From: Entomohabitans teleogrylli
Lineage (GTDB): Bacteria > Pseudomonadota > Gammaproteobacteria > Enterobacterales > Enterobacteriaceae
NCBI RefSeq assembly: GCF_001484765.1
Contig: NZ_KQ947382.1
Coordinates: forward strand, 1 to 36,411
DNA: 36,411 nt
Direction of reading: 5' to 3'
The notes under the pieces were generated by a model that saw only the letters and a program-made list of their open reading frames with translations, made no database searches and had not been told where the DNA came from. This document shows positions 1-8,463 of the stretch, piece by piece (position 1 is the stretch's first letter; each line of letters opens with the position of its first letter). The translations under genes and the position numbers were made by a program.

Positions 1-44
1 TGTCACGCAGGGGGTCGCGGGTTCGAGTCCCGTCCGTTCCGCCA
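1..44 (+). tRNA. aspT: tRNA-Asp (GTC), 3' part only
   Basis: The window opens inside the anticodon loop of a tRNA. Anticodon GTC is at 2-4, followed by the 3' half of the anticodon stem, a T arm with GGTTCGAGTCC and an encoded CCA end at 42-44. From memory these 44 bases match the 3' end of E. coli tRNA-Asp. Its position directly before tRNA-Trp and then hdfR corresponds to the distal tRNAs of the E. coli rrnC operon, so the rRNA genes should lie just left of the window. The 5' half is cut off by the window edge. Confidence 0.93.
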
Positions 45-52
45 CCCTATTT

Positions 53-128
<76 letters not shown>

Positions 129-134
129 GAAAAC

Positions 135-163
135 ATCCTTAGCATTTGCTAAGGATTTTTTTT
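135..163 (+). terminator. Intrinsic terminator of the rRNA/tRNA operon
   Basis: A perfect 9-bp stem (ATCCTTAGC at 135-143, GCTAAGGAT at 148-156) with a 4-base loop runs into eight T residues, starting 7 bases after tRNA-Trp. It is a textbook rho-independent terminator for the rrn operon. On the other strand only a short T stretch follows, so it may serve hdfR weakly. A smaller hairpin at 191-209 (TTACCC/GGGTAA) lies between it and the hdfR stop. Confidence 0.93.
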
Positions 164-242
164 GCCTGAAATTTACCTGCCAGAGGTTTCTTACCCATAC
201 CTGGGGTAAAACACATTCATTCCATGCATGCATAAAGCGCTG

Positions 243-1064
243 TCATTCAACCAGCGGCTTTTTTAGCAACATTTTAATCTGTTCCTGCTTATCACAGTTT
301 TGCAGCCATATAGCGTACAGTGGACGCGTTAAAATCGGGCGCTGCTGCATCCTGACCAGATCCTTACGCGACTCGGCCCATAAAACAGGAAGCCAGGTGC
401 AGCCGTTAAGAGAGGGGAGCAACTGGCAGGCCAGCTTTGCTGAACCGGTTGTCAGCGCTGGGATCGCGTCCATGGCAATCAGATCTTCTTCATGTTGTCT
501 GAAATCGGCCCCCCACTCCAGGCGTAGATACTGTAATTTACCTTCAGGGCGTAGCGGCGCTGAACAATATAAGGCCAGATCAAATTGCCCCAGTAACTGG
601 CTGCTGAATTCGTCCATTTTAGGAGATTCGGTGGTAAGCAGGAGATCCAATTGCCGTTCATGAAGTTGTTTTACCAGCGACTGGCGTTGTGAAATTCTCG
701 CTTCAATCTGCATATCAGGATTATCCCGATAGACATGCTCCAGCCAACGGGGAAGTACACATTCCCACAGCGATGCGCTGGCGCCGATAGAGAATTCGTT
801 ATGCTGCGCGGTCAGGGAGACATCTTTTTTGGCCGCCAGCCAGGTGTTCATCAAGTTCTCGGCATAGGGGAGTAAACGTTCACCTGCGGAGGTCAGACGA
901 ATATTGTTCCGGTGGCGGGTAAAAAGGTTTACTCCAAGCTGATTTTCAAGCTGACGAATACGAAAGCTAACTGCTGACTGGGTAAGATAGAGTGCTTCTG
1001 CCGCCCGGCCAAAGTGACGTGTTCTGCTCACTTCCAGGAAGGTTTTCAGCAATTCAGTATCCAC
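243..1064 (-). CDS. hdfR: LysR-family transcriptional regulator HdfR
   Basis: In E. coli HdfR is an H-NS-repressed LysR-type regulator that represses the flagellar master operon flhDC. Residues 1-60 form the winged helix-turn-helix, with the typical stretch [20 protein letters not shown], followed by a linker helix and a substrate-binding domain that diverges more from E. coli than the N terminus does. I choose the GTG at 1062-1064, giving MDTELLKTF as in E. coli and 273 residues. A GGAG sequence sits 6 bases upstream of it. A TTG four codons earlier (1076) would put that Shine-Dalgarno inside the gene. The gene is divergent from maoP, the arrangement found in E. coli. The inducer is unknown. 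Confidence 0.93.
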   Translation of the reverse strand: MDTELLKTFLEVSRTRHFGRAAEALYLTQSAVSFRIRQLENQLGVNLFTRHRNNIRLTSAGERLLPYAENLMNTWLAAKKDVSLTAQHNEFSIGASASLWECVLPRWLEHVYRDNPDMQIEARISQRQSLVKQLHERQLDLLLTTESPKMDEFSSQLLGQFDLALYCSAPLRPEGKLQYLRLEWGADFRQHEEDLIAMDAIPALTTGSAKLACQLLPSLNGCTWLPVLWAESRKDLVRMQQRPILTRPLYAIWLQNCDKQEQIKMLLKKPLVE

Positions 1065-1110
1065 AACGCTCTCCAAAAAATTTTTTGTCGTTATGATTTA
1101 AATGTTTTGT

Positions 1111-1150
1111 TTTACACTATGTCAAGCCTAACTAATACTCCGCGCCATAA
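1111..1150 (+). promoter_or_regulatory. Probable maoP promoter and conserved ACTAATACTCCGCGCCAT element
   Basis: TTTACA at 1111-1116, a 16-base spacer and TAATAC at 1133-1138 make a plausible sigma-70 promoter reading into maoP. The overlapping block at 1131-1148 (ACTAATACTCCGCGCCAT) lies in the hdfR-maoP intergenic region. In E. coli the Ori-macrodomain system has a short cis site, maoS, near maoP. I suspect this block may be its equivalent, but that identification rests on memory and needs comparison with the published site. Confidence 0.5.
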
Positions 1151-1183
1151 ATAGCTCGGCCAAGAGAATTAGGAGCGTGTAGG

Positions 1184-1522
1184 ATGGCGGAAAGCTTTAC
1201 GACGACTAATCGATTTTTCGACAATAAACATTATCCGCGCGGGTTCTCTCGTCATGGTGACTTCACCATCAAAGAGGCACAGTTACTTGAACGTCATGGA
1301 TATGCTTTCAATGAGCTGGATCTTGGTAAACGTGAACCCATTACCGAAGAAGAAAAGCTTTTTGTAGCCGTATGCCGCGGTGAACGTGAGCCAGCGTCAG
1401 AAGCGGAGCGTGTCTGGAGTAAGTACATGGCGCGTATTAAGCGCCCCAGACGTTTTCATACCCTGTCCGGCGGTAAGCCGCAGATGGATACAGTAGAAGA
1501 CTATAGCGACAATGATGATTAA
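1184..1522 (+). CDS. maoP: Macrodomain Ori organisation protein MaoP (YifE)
   Basis: The 112-residue protein matches E. coli MaoP/YifE in length and almost throughout in sequence ([10 protein letters not shown] start, central [19 protein letters not shown]). MaoP acts with the cis site maoS to constrain DNA mobility in the Ori macrodomain; its biochemical mechanism is not established. The ATG at 1184 follows a TAGGAGCGTGTAGG sequence containing a good Shine-Dalgarno. The last residues are acidic (DNDD). The gene converges on yifB and is separated from it by a strong terminator. Confidence 0.95.
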   Translation: MAESFTTTNRFFDNKHYPRGFSRHGDFTIKEAQLLERHGYAFNELDLGKREPITEEEKLFVAVCRGEREPASEAERVWSKYMARIKRPRRFHTLSGGKPQMDTVEDYSDNDD

Positions 1523-1525
1523 ACG

Positions 1526-1550
1526 ACGGGGCACGATGCCCCGTTTTTTT
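1526..1550 (+). terminator. Intrinsic terminator of maoP
   Basis: The 8-bp stem ACGGGGCA (1526-1533)/TGCCCCGT (1537-1544) with a 3-base loop is followed by seven T residues. It begins 4 bases after the maoP stop and lies between maoP and the convergent yifB. Confidence 0.93.
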
Positions 1551-1585
1551 ATCCCTCTTCCTGTCACCTTCCAGGATAACCTTTA

Positions 1586-3115
1586 TCAGATACCCTGTGA
1601 TACCTGTTTGTGTAAGTGAATCAGAAGCCTGTCGATTGCCCGGTAACTCAGTGCTTCCTGAATATGCGGGCGTTGAATATCCGCTTCGTGCGCCATATCG
1701 GCGATAGTACGGGAGACTTTAATCAGTCGCTGCCAGGCCCGGACAGACAGACCAAGCCTGATTAACACCTCTTCGAGCCATACGGCATCTTCTGCTGTGA
1801 GCTTACAGTAGTGACGCGTTTCGTGGTTGTTCAGCGCCGCGTTTAGCTTTCCCTGGCGCGCCAGTTGCTGGTGACGCAGGGAGACTACTCTTTCCCTGAC
1901 TATGGCGCTGGATTCGCCTTCCTGTGCCTGTTGGCTGAGTACCCCTGGTGGTAAGAGGGGGATCTCCAGAGATAAGTCGAAACGATCCAGAAAAGGCCCG
2001 GACAGGCGGCTCAGATAGCGCATCACCTGTTGCGCAGAACTGCGGTTATGACTCCCCTGATAGTGCCCGGTCGGGCTGGGGTTCATGGCGGCGATAAGCT
2101 GAAAGCGGGCCGGATAACATATCTTGGCACGGGTGCGGGAAATATGGATTTCTCCTGACTCGATGGGCTCTCTTAACGCATCCAGCACCCGCCGCTCAAA
2201 CTCCGGGAGCTCGTCCAGAAATAGTATGCCATTGTGCGCCAGAGATATCTCTCCGGGGACCGGTAGCGTTCCGCCGCCAACCATCGCATTTAATGATGCG
2301 CTGTGGTGCGGCGCCCTGAAGGGGCGCAAACGCCATTGCTTTTCCAGCGCATACGGATTTACCAGGCTAAGGATTGCAGCGTTTTCAATCGCCTCTTCAG
2401 CGCTCAGGGGCGGTAACAGGCCACCGAGGCGGCTGGCGAGCATGGTTTTACCGGTTCCTGGTGGCCCCATTAATAACAGGTTATGTCCGCCCGCGGCGGT
2501 GATTTCCAGTACCCGCTTTCCCTGCGCCTGACCGATAATTTCATTGATATCAGGCCCACTGTCACCCGGCGCGTCCGGTTTGCGCTGCGGCGCTCTCAAC
2601 TGCGCTTTACCTTCCAGGAAGGCGCAGACTTCTGCCAGATTGCCGGCAATATGGCACCCTTCCAGCTCCAGTAAGCCGATTTCATGCTGGTTCTCTTCGG
2701 AGACGACAATCTGTCTGCCAGCCAGCAGGGATTCTCTGGCCCCGCAAATAGCGCCGGAAACCCCCCTCAGCGCGCCGCTAAGGGCCAGTTCGCCAATGAA
2801 CTCATAATCCGCCAGCCGGTTGGTAGAAAGTTGCTCAGAAGCGGCAAGGAGCGCCAGCGCGATGGGAAGATCGTATCGCCCGCCCTCTTTAGGGAGGTCG
2901 GCTGGGGCCAGATTGATGGTGATCTTGCGGGCAGGGAAGGTATATCCGCTGTTAATGATGGCGCTGCGTACCCGATCGCGCGCTTCTTTCACGGTGGTTT
3001 CCGGTAACCCGACAATGGTTAATGCCGGAAGCCCCTGGCTGATATGCGCCTCAACGGTCACCTGCGGTGCGGCAATTCCCAGTGCGGCTCTGGTATGAAT
3101 AATGGCCAGCGACAT
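1586..3115 (-). CDS. yifB: YifB, ComM-family Mg-chelatase-like AAA+ ATPase
   Basis: This 509-residue protein belongs to the YifB/ComM family. In naturally competent bacteria the ComM homologue is a hexameric helicase that promotes branch migration during uptake-DNA integration; the role in enteric bacteria is unclear. An N-terminal Lon-protease-like fold domain (about 1-170) has the conserved GLPETTVKEARDRVRSAI stretch. It is followed by an AAA+ core with Walker A GPPGTGKT near residue 218, a Walker B-type segment ILFLDELPEF, and a C-terminal YRAIDRLLIHL segment. I start at the ATG at 3113-3115, preceded by AAGGAGGAGCT, an excellent ribosome binding site. An in-frame start 12 codons earlier would swallow that site. 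The upstream neighbour is the divergent ilv operon. Confidence 0.95.
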   Translation of the reverse strand: MSLAIIHTRAALGIAAPQVTVEAHISQGLPALTIVGLPETTVKEARDRVRSAIINSGYTFPARKITINLAPADLPKEGGRYDLPIALALLAASEQLSTNRLADYEFIGELALSGALRGVSGAICGARESLLAGRQIVVSEENQHEIGLLELEGCHIAGNLAEVCAFLEGKAQLRAPQRKPDAPGDSGPDINEIIGQAQGKRVLEITAAGGHNLLLMGPPGTGKTMLASRLGGLLPPLSAEEAIENAAILSLVNPYALEKQWRLRPFRAPHHSASLNAMVGGGTLPVPGEISLAHNGILFLDELPEFERRVLDALREPIESGEIHISRTRAKICYPARFQLIAAMNPSPTGHYQGSHNRSSAQQVMRYLSRLSGPFLDRFDLSLEIPLLPPGVLSQQAQEGESSAIVRERVVSLRHQQLARQGKLNAALNNHETRHYCKLTAEDAVWLEEVLIRLGLSVRAWQRLIKVSRTIADMAHEADIQRPHIQEALSYRAIDRLLIHLHKQVSQGI

Positions 3116-3454
3116 AGCTCCTCCTTGCCGGCTGGAGTATGCCATCGACAAGAGGAGGACTGAACGGGGAAGATCAATATCTACGACTTATATAGGAGAT
3201 TATTTCCTTGTTTTCGCCGTAGTTCATGAAGAATGGAGGCCTGATCGCAAAAGATAGTTTTCTCTTATGTTGATTGTAACAAGGTAAAAAAGAGCAGATT
3301 TTGAAAAGTTACCTTACTCTATGAAAAATAATAATTTTTTATTCAATAAATTTCTGTGCCGAAAAATCGTCAATAAAAATTTCTTGTCAGTGCAGCATCC
3401 TCTGTGATAACTCTTTAGGTATTCCTTCGAACAAGAAGCAAGATTGAACAGAAG
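3116..3454. promoter_or_regulatory. yifB-ilvL intergenic region with the ilvGMEDA promoter
   Basis: This 339-base gap holds no gene. The ilv promoter is well placed on the + strand: TTGTCA at 3384-3389, a 17-base spacer and ATAACT at 3407-3412, giving a start near 3419 and a leader that reads into ilvL. It lines up with E. coli ilvGp2. The stretch at about 3320-3382 is very A+T rich, with runs such as AATAATAATTTTTTATTC. In E. coli the region upstream of ilvGp2 binds IHF and activates transcription, and ATTCAATAAATTT at 3341-3353 is an imperfect IHF-like match. The yifB promoter must lie on the other strand, but I could not pin it down. Confidence 0.7.
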
Positions 3455-3553
3455 ATGACAGCCCTTCTACGAGTGATTAGCCTGGTCGTGATAAGTGTGG
3501 TGGTGATTATTATCCCACCGTGCGGGGCTATGCTCGGAGATAGAAAGGCTTAG
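3455..3553 (+). CDS. ilvL: ilvGMEDA operon leader peptide
   Basis: This 32-residue leader begins MTALLRVISLVVISVVV and continues with three Ile codons before PPCG, nearly identical to E. coli IlvL except at the C terminus (MLGDRKA here). Fifteen of its 32 residues are Leu, Val or Ile, the three end products that control the operon. Ribosome stalling at these codons when charged tRNA is scarce favours an antiterminator over the hairpin at 3577-3608. The ATG at 3455 follows a purine-rich AACAGAAG. Confidence 0.95.
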   Translation: MTALLRVISLVVISVVVIIIPPCGAMLGDRKA

Positions 3554-3576
3554 AAGTCAGAGTCTTAATCGAAAAG

Positions 3577-3608
3577 AACCCCCGCACCGAAAGGTCCGGG
3601 GGTTTTTT
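3577..3608 (+). terminator. ilv attenuator (intrinsic terminator)
   Basis: The arms are AACCCCCG (3577-3584) with inner ACC (3586-3588), and inner GGT (3593-3595) with CGGGGGTT (3597-3604). They form a GC-rich stem with one C-C mismatch (3585/3596) around a GAAA loop, ending in six T residues at 3603-3608. It lies 23 bases after the ilvL stop and upstream of ilvX/ilvG, the position of the E. coli ilvGMEDA attenuator. Confidence 0.93.
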
Positions 3609-3640
3609 GTTGGCCTTTAGAAATGCAGGAAGAGCAGAGA

Positions 3641-3691
3641 ATGCGCTACAGAATAAAATTCTGTTTCTTCGGCAATGTGACAGGTAACTAA
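3641..3691 (+). CDS. ilvX: IlvX, 16-residue peptide upstream of ilvG
   Basis: A 16-codon frame reads [16 protein letters not shown] and ends two bases before the ilvG ATG. The E. coli IlvX peptide, as I recall it, is also 16 residues with the same KFCF core and TGN C terminus, so both length and position are conserved. AGGA and AAGAG purine tracts precede the ATG. Its near contact with ilvG (TAA, two bases, ATG) suggests translational coupling. No enzymatic function is known and none can be inferred. Confidence 0.78.
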   Translation: MRYRIKFCFFGNVTGN

Positions 3692-3693
3692 CT

Positions 3694-5340
3694 ATGAATG
3701 GTGCACAGTGGGTGGTACATGCGTTGCGAGCGCAGGGAGTTGAAGCGGTTTTCGGCTATCCAGGCGGGGCAATTATGCCGGTCTATGATGCATTGTACGA
3801 CGGCGGCGTGGAGCACTTACTCTGTCGGCATGAGCAGGGCGCGGCGATGGCGGCTATCGGTTATGCGCGCGCTACCGGGAAAACTGGCGTGTGTATCGCC
3901 ACATCAGGCCCGGGGGCGACTAACCTGGTGACCGGTCTGGCGGATGCGCTGCTGGATTCGGTGCCGGTAGTGGCGATTACCGGTCAGGTTGCCGCACCGC
4001 TCATTGGTACTGACGCCTTCCAGGAAGTGGATGTACTGGGTCTGTCTCTGGCCTGTACCAAGCATAGCTTTCTGGTGGAATCGGTAGAAGAGTTGCCCCA
4101 AGTGCTGGCAGAGGCGTTTGAAATCGCTAGATCGGGTCGTCCGGGACCGGTTTTAGTCGATATCCCGAAAGATATTCAACTGGCTCAGGCCGATCTGGAA
4201 CCGTGCCTCGCCTCAGTGGAAGATGCCGTTGCTCTGCCGGTTAGCGAACTGGAGCAGGCTCGCCAGATGCTGGCTGCCGCGCGTAAACCGATGTTGTATA
4301 TCGGCGGTGGTGTAGGGATGGCTCAGGCGGTACCTGCGCTGCGTGAATTCATTGCGGTAACCGGCGTTCCATCGACCTGTACCCTGAAAGGGCTGGGAGC
4401 AGTTAACGCTGAGTCGCCGTTTTATCTGGGAATGCTGGGGATGCACGGCAATAAAGCCGCAAATCTGGCAGTTCAGGCGTGCGATCTGTTAATTGCCGTC
4501 GGCGCGCGCTTTGACGATCGGGTGACCGGTAAACTGGACACATTCGCGCCTCATGCCAGCGTTATCCATATGGATATCGATCCGGCGGAAATGAACAAAC
4601 TGCGCCAGGCGCATGTCGGGTTGCGCGGCGATTTGAATGCCTTGCTTCCGGCGCTGGCGCAGCCGCTGCAACTGGACGACTGGCGGGCGGAAGTGGGCGC
4701 GCTGCAGGCGGAGCACGGTTGGCGCTACGACCACCCGGGAGACGCTATTTATGCGCCGCTGCTGCTAAAACAGTTATCGGAGCGCAAACCGGCTACCGCG
4801 GTCGTGACCACAGATGTCGGCCAGCACCAGATGTGGGCGGCTCAGCATATGTCCTTCAACCGCCCGGAAAATTTTATCACTTCCAGCGGACTGGGCACCA
4901 TGGGTTTTGGCCTGCCTGCGGCGGTTGGCGCCCAGGTGGCCCGGCCGGAGGATACGGTAATCTGTATCTCCGGAGACGGTTCGTTCATGATGAACGTTCA
5001 GGAACTGGGGACCGTAAAACGAAAACAGTTACCGTTAAAAATTGTTTTACTGGATAACCAGCGTTTAGGCATGGTGCGCCAGTGGCAACAGCTATTCTTC
5101 TCCGCCCGTTATAGTGAAACCACACTCTCTGATAATCCCGATTTTCTTACGCTGGCCAGCGCTTTCGGCATTCCCGGCCGGCACATTACTCGTAAAGACC
5201 AGGTGGAAGCGGCACTGGATGCCATGCTGAACAGCGATGGGCCTTATCTGCTTCACGTCTCAATTGATGAGCTTGAGAACGTCTGGCCACTGGTACCCCC
5301 CGGTGCCAGTAACTCGCAAATGCTGGAGAAATTATCATGA
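3694..5340 (+). CDS. ilvG: Acetolactate synthase II large (catalytic) subunit, intact
   Basis: AHAS II condenses two pyruvates to acetolactate, or pyruvate plus 2-oxobutyrate to acetohydroxybutyrate, the first common step of Val/Leu/Ile synthesis. The 548 residues show the ThDP enzyme layout: an N-terminal Pyr domain with catalytic Glu47 in [10 protein letters not shown], a central FAD-binding domain, and a C-terminal PP domain with the ThDP/Mg motif GDGSFMMN near 427-434 and [13 protein letters not shown]. The frame is open throughout, whereas E. coli K-12 carries a frameshift in ilvG. This strain should therefore express the valine-insensitive isozyme II. Its stop overlaps the ilvM start (ATGA), so the subunits are translationally coupled. 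The ribosome binding site before ATG 3694 is weak, consistent with coupling to ilvX. Confidence 0.97.
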   Translation: MNGAQWVVHALRAQGVEAVFGYPGGAIMPVYDALYDGGVEHLLCRHEQGAAMAAIGYARATGKTGVCIATSGPGATNLVTGLADALLDSVPVVAITGQVAAPLIGTDAFQEVDVLGLSLACTKHSFLVESVEELPQVLAEAFEIARSGRPGPVLVDIPKDIQLAQADLEPCLASVEDAVALPVSELEQARQMLAAARKPMLYIGGGVGMAQAVPALREFIAVTGVPSTCTLKGLGAVNAESPFYLGMLGMHGNKAANLAVQACDLLIAVGARFDDRVTGKLDTFAPHASVIHMDIDPAEMNKLRQAHVGLRGDLNALLPALAQPLQLDDWRAEVGALQAEHGWRYDHPGDAIYAPLLLKQLSERKPATAVVTTDVGQHQMWAAQHMSFNRPENFITSSGLGTMGFGLPAAVGAQVARPEDTVICISGDGSFMMNVQELGTVKRKQLPLKIVLLDNQRLGMVRQWQQLFFSARYSETTLSDNPDFLTLASAFGIPGRHITRKDQVEAALDAMLNSDGPYLLHVSIDELENVWPLVPPGASNSQMLEKLS

Positions 5341-5600
5341 TGCAACATCAGCTCGCCGTTCAGGCCCGTTTTCGTCCGGAAACGCTGGAGCGCGTACTGC
5401 GCGTAGTACGCCATCGCGGCTTTCAGGTCTGCGCCATGAATATGGCGTCCGCCGCCGTTCCCGGGAACATTAATATCGAATTGACCGTTGCCAGCCCCCG
5501 GCCTGTCGAATTACTGTTTAGTCAATTAAGCAAGCTGGCTGACGTCGCCTGCGTCGAAATTCAGCAACCGCAACTTACATCACAACAAATCCGCGCCTGA
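5337..5600 (+). CDS. ilvM: Acetolactate synthase II small (regulatory) subunit
   Basis: This 87-residue ACT-domain protein has the same length as E. coli IlvM and begins [23 protein letters not shown]-like. It stabilises and activates the IlvG catalytic subunit. Unlike the small subunits of isozymes I and III, the E. coli isozyme II subunit does not confer valine inhibition. It starts within the ilvG stop (ATGA at 5337-5340) and ends 16 bases before ilvE. Confidence 0.96.
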   Translation: MMQHQLAVQARFRPETLERVLRVVRHRGFQVCAMNMASAAVPGNINIELTVASPRPVELLFSQLSKLADVACVEIQQPQLTSQQIRA

Positions 5601-5616
5601 GCGCAAAGGAAGAAAA

Positions 5617-6546
5617 ATGACGACCAAAAAAGCTGATTACATCTGGTTCAATGGCGAGATGGTTCCGTGGGGCGAGGCAAAGGTTCACGTGATGTCCCAT
5701 GCGCTGCATTATGGTACCTCTGTGTTTGAAGGTATCCGTTGCTATGACTCTCACAAAGGTCCGGTGGTGTTCCGTCATCGTGAACATATGCAGCGTCTGC
5801 ATGATTCAGCCAAAATTTACCGTTTCCCGGTTTCACAAAGCGTTGATGAGCTGATGGAAGCCTGTCGTGAGGTGATTCGCAAAAACAACCTGACCAGCGC
5901 CTATATTCGTCCGCTGGTTTTTGTTGGCGATGTTGGTATGGGCGTTAACCCGCCTCCGGGATATAACACAGACGTGATCATCGCGGCGTTCCCGTGGGGC
6001 GCTTACCTTGGCGCGGAAGCACTGGATCAGGGGATCGATGCGATGGTTTCTTCCTGGAACCGCGCGGCGCCGAACACCATTCCGACGGCAGCGAAGGCGG
6101 GCGGCAACTATCTTTCTTCTCTGCTGGTCGGCAGCGAAGCGCGCCGTCACGGCTATCAGGAAGGGATCGCGCTGGATGTAAACGGCTATCTGTCTGAAGG
6201 AGCAGGGGAAAACCTGTTCGAAGTGAAAGACGGTATTTTGTTTACTCCGCCGTTTACCTCTTCCGCGCTGCCGGGGATCACCCGCGACGCGATTATCAAA
6301 CTGGCGAAAGATCTGGGTATCGAAGTCCGCGAACAGGTGTTGTCGCGGGAATCCCTGTATCTGGCTGATGAAGTCTTTATGTCCGGCACCGCCGCGGAAA
6401 TTACCCCGGTGCGCAGTGTGGATGGTATCCAGGTAGGGGCAGGGCGCTGCGGCCCGGTCACTAAACGTATTCAGCAAGCCTTCTTCGGTCTGTTCACCGG
6501 TGAAACCGAAGACAAGTGGGGCTGGTTGGATCAGGTTAATAATTAA
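5617..6546 (+). CDS. ilvE: Branched-chain amino acid aminotransferase
   Basis: IlvE is a class IV PLP aminotransferase catalysing the last step of Ile, Val and Leu synthesis with glutamate as amino donor. The 309 residues equal the E. coli length. Lys160, in IPTAAKAGGNYLSS, is the Schiff-base lysine, and VFEGIRCY and FMSGTAAEITPV are family motifs. AAGGA at 5606-5610 is well spaced from ATG 5617. It sits between ilvM and ilvD, and a small hairpin follows in the 64-base gap before ilvD. Confidence 0.97.
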   Translation: MTTKKADYIWFNGEMVPWGEAKVHVMSHALHYGTSVFEGIRCYDSHKGPVVFRHREHMQRLHDSAKIYRFPVSQSVDELMEACREVIRKNNLTSAYIRPLVFVGDVGMGVNPPPGYNTDVIIAAFPWGAYLGAEALDQGIDAMVSSWNRAAPNTIPTAAKAGGNYLSSLLVGSEARRHGYQEGIALDVNGYLSEGAGENLFEVKDGILFTPPFTSSALPGITRDAIIKLAKDLGIEVREQVLSRESLYLADEVFMSGTAAEITPVRSVDGIQVGAGRCGPVTKRIQQAFFGLFTGETEDKWGWLDQVNN

Positions 6547-6554
6547 GATAAAAA

Positions 6555-6576
6555 CGGGACGGCACACAGCGTCCCG
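6555..6576 (+). other. Hairpin between ilvE and ilvD
   Basis: A perfect 7-bp stem CGGGACG (6555-6561)/CGTCCCG (6570-6576) with an 8-base loop lies in the only sizeable gap inside the structural part of the operon. It is followed by CTTATTTTAG rather than a clean T tract, so it is at best a weak terminator. It may act as an mRNA-stabilising or processing element that sets ilvE/ilvD ratios; that is inference. Confidence 0.5.
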
Positions 6577-6610
6577 CTTATTTTAGACAGAGACTGGGAG
6601 TAACTAAAGC

Positions 6611-8461
6611 ATGCCTAAGTATCGTTCCGCCACTACCACGCACGGCCGTAATATGGCGGGTGCCCGCGCCCTGTGGCGCGCAACCGGGATGACCGATGCC
6701 GATTTCGGGAAGCCGATTATCGCCGTGGTTAACTCCTTTACTCAGTTTGTGCCGGGCCACGTGCATCTGCGCGATCTCGGTAAACTGGTTGCGCAGCAGA
6801 TTGAAGCCAGCGGCGGCGTCGCCAAAGAGTTTAATACCATTGCCGTGGATGACGGTATCGCCATGGGACACGGCGGCATGCTTTATTCCCTGCCTTCCCG
6901 CGAGCTGATCGCGGATTCGGTGGAGTACATGGTTAATGCTCATTGTGCGGACGCCATGGTGTGTATTTCCAACTGCGACAAAATCACCCCGGGGATGTTG
7001 ATGGCCTCCCTGCGTCTGAATATTCCGGTGATCTTTGTCTCCGGCGGCCCGATGGAGGCCGGTAAAACCAAACTGTCCGATAAAATCATTAAACTCGATC
7101 TGATCGATGCCATGATTCAGGGCGCCAATCCGAACGTCAGCGATGAAGAGAGCGCCCAGTACGAGCGTTCCGCCTGCCCGACCTGTGGTTCCTGCTCGGG
7201 GATGTTTACCGCCAACTCGATGAATTGCCTGACGGAAGCGCTGGGGCTTTCTCAGCCGGGTAACGGTTCCCTGCTGGCGACCCACGCCGACCGTAAACAG
7301 CTATTTCTCAATGCCGGGAAGCGTATCGTCGAACTGACCAAACGTTACTACGAACAGGATGACGCCTCAGCGCTGCCGCGCAATATCGCTAACAAAGCGG
7401 CGTTCGAAAACGCCATGATGCTGGATATCGCTATGGGCGGTTCCACTAACACAGTACTGCACCTGCTGGCGGCGGCTCAGGAAGCGGAAATCGATTTCAC
7501 GATGAGCGACATCGATCGCCTGTCACGCAAAGTGCCGCAACTGTGTAAGGTGGCGCCAAGCACGCAGAAATACCATATGGAAGATGTCCACCGCGCAGGC
7601 GGCGTGCTGGGGATCCTCGGCGAACTGGATCGCGCCGGCCTGCTGAACCGCGATGTATCCAACGTGCTGGGCCTGACCCTGCCGCAAACCCTTGAGCAGT
7701 ATGATGTAATGCTGACGCAGGATTCGGCGGTGAAAGAGATGTTCCGCGCCGGTCCGGCGGGCATTCGCACGACAGAAGCCTTCTCGCAGTCGTGCCGCTG
7801 GGATTCGCTGGATGATGATCGGGCCGGGGGCTGTATTCGTTCCCTGGAACATGCCTACAGTCAGGACGGCGGACTGGCGGTGCTGTATGGCAACTTCGCG
7901 GAAAATGGCTGTATTGTAAAAACCGCCGGAGTAGACGACAGCGTCCTGAAATTTACAGGTCCGGCGAAAGTGTATGAAAGCCAGGATGATGCGGTGGAAG
8001 CCATTCTCGGCGGCAAAGTAGTGGCCGGCGATGTGGTGGTGATCCGCTACGAAGGGCCGAAAGGCGGGCCGGGGATGCAGGAAATGCTCTACCCGACCAG
8101 CTTCCTGAAGTCGATGGGTCTGGGCAAAGCCTGCGCGTTGATTACTGATGGTCGTTTTTCGGGCGGTACCTCCGGTCTGTCTATCGGCCATGTTTCTCCG
8201 GAAGCGGCCAACGGCGGGAGCATCGGTCTGATTGAAGACGGCGATATCATCGCGATTGATATCCCGGGTCGCAGCCTCCAGCTGGAAGTGAGCGATCGAG
8301 AGCTGGCGGCGCGTCGTGAAGCGCAGGAAGCGCGCGGCGACCAGGCGTGGACGCCGAAAGCCCGTGAGCGCCAGGTTTCCTTTGCGCTGCGCGCATACGC
8401 CAGCCTTGCCACCAGTGCGGATAAAGGCGCGGTGCGCGATAAATCGAAACTGGGAGGTTGA
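6611..8461 (+). CDS. ilvD: Dihydroxy-acid dehydratase
   Basis: IlvD dehydrates 2,3-dihydroxy acids to the 2-oxo acids that precede Val and Ile, using an Fe-S cluster and Mg2+. The 616 residues match the E. coli length. The IlvD/Edd signatures are clear: CDKITPGM starting at Cys122 and [19 protein letters not shown] covering Cys195, which with Cys122 is expected to hold the cluster, plus C-terminal [15 protein letters not shown]. The stop at 8459-8461 precedes the ilvA ATG by two bases, and the ilvA ribosome binding site GGGAGG lies inside the last ilvD codons. Confidence 0.97.
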   Translation: MPKYRSATTTHGRNMAGARALWRATGMTDADFGKPIIAVVNSFTQFVPGHVHLRDLGKLVAQQIEASGGVAKEFNTIAVDDGIAMGHGGMLYSLPSRELIADSVEYMVNAHCADAMVCISNCDKITPGMLMASLRLNIPVIFVSGGPMEAGKTKLSDKIIKLDLIDAMIQGANPNVSDEESAQYERSACPTCGSCSGMFTANSMNCLTEALGLSQPGNGSLLATHADRKQLFLNAGKRIVELTKRYYEQDDASALPRNIANKAAFENAMMLDIAMGGSTNTVLHLLAAAQEAEIDFTMSDIDRLSRKVPQLCKVAPSTQKYHMEDVHRAGGVLGILGELDRAGLLNRDVSNVLGLTLPQTLEQYDVMLTQDSAVKEMFRAGPAGIRTTEAFSQSCRWDSLDDDRAGGCIRSLEHAYSQDGGLAVLYGNFAENGCIVKTAGVDDSVLKFTGPAKVYESQDDAVEAILGGKVVAGDVVVIRYEGPKGGPGMQEMLYPTSFLKSMGLGKACALITDGRFSGGTSGLSIGHVSPEAANGGSIGLIEDGDIIAIDIPGRSLQLEVSDRELAARREAQEARGDQAWTPKARERQVSFALRAYASLATSADKGAVRDKSKLGG

Positions 8462-8463
8462 GT

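Noticed and set aside
5833-6567. 244-codon minus-strand frame opposite ilvE
   Set aside because: It is fully antisense to ilvE with low-complexity composition and no plausible start signal.
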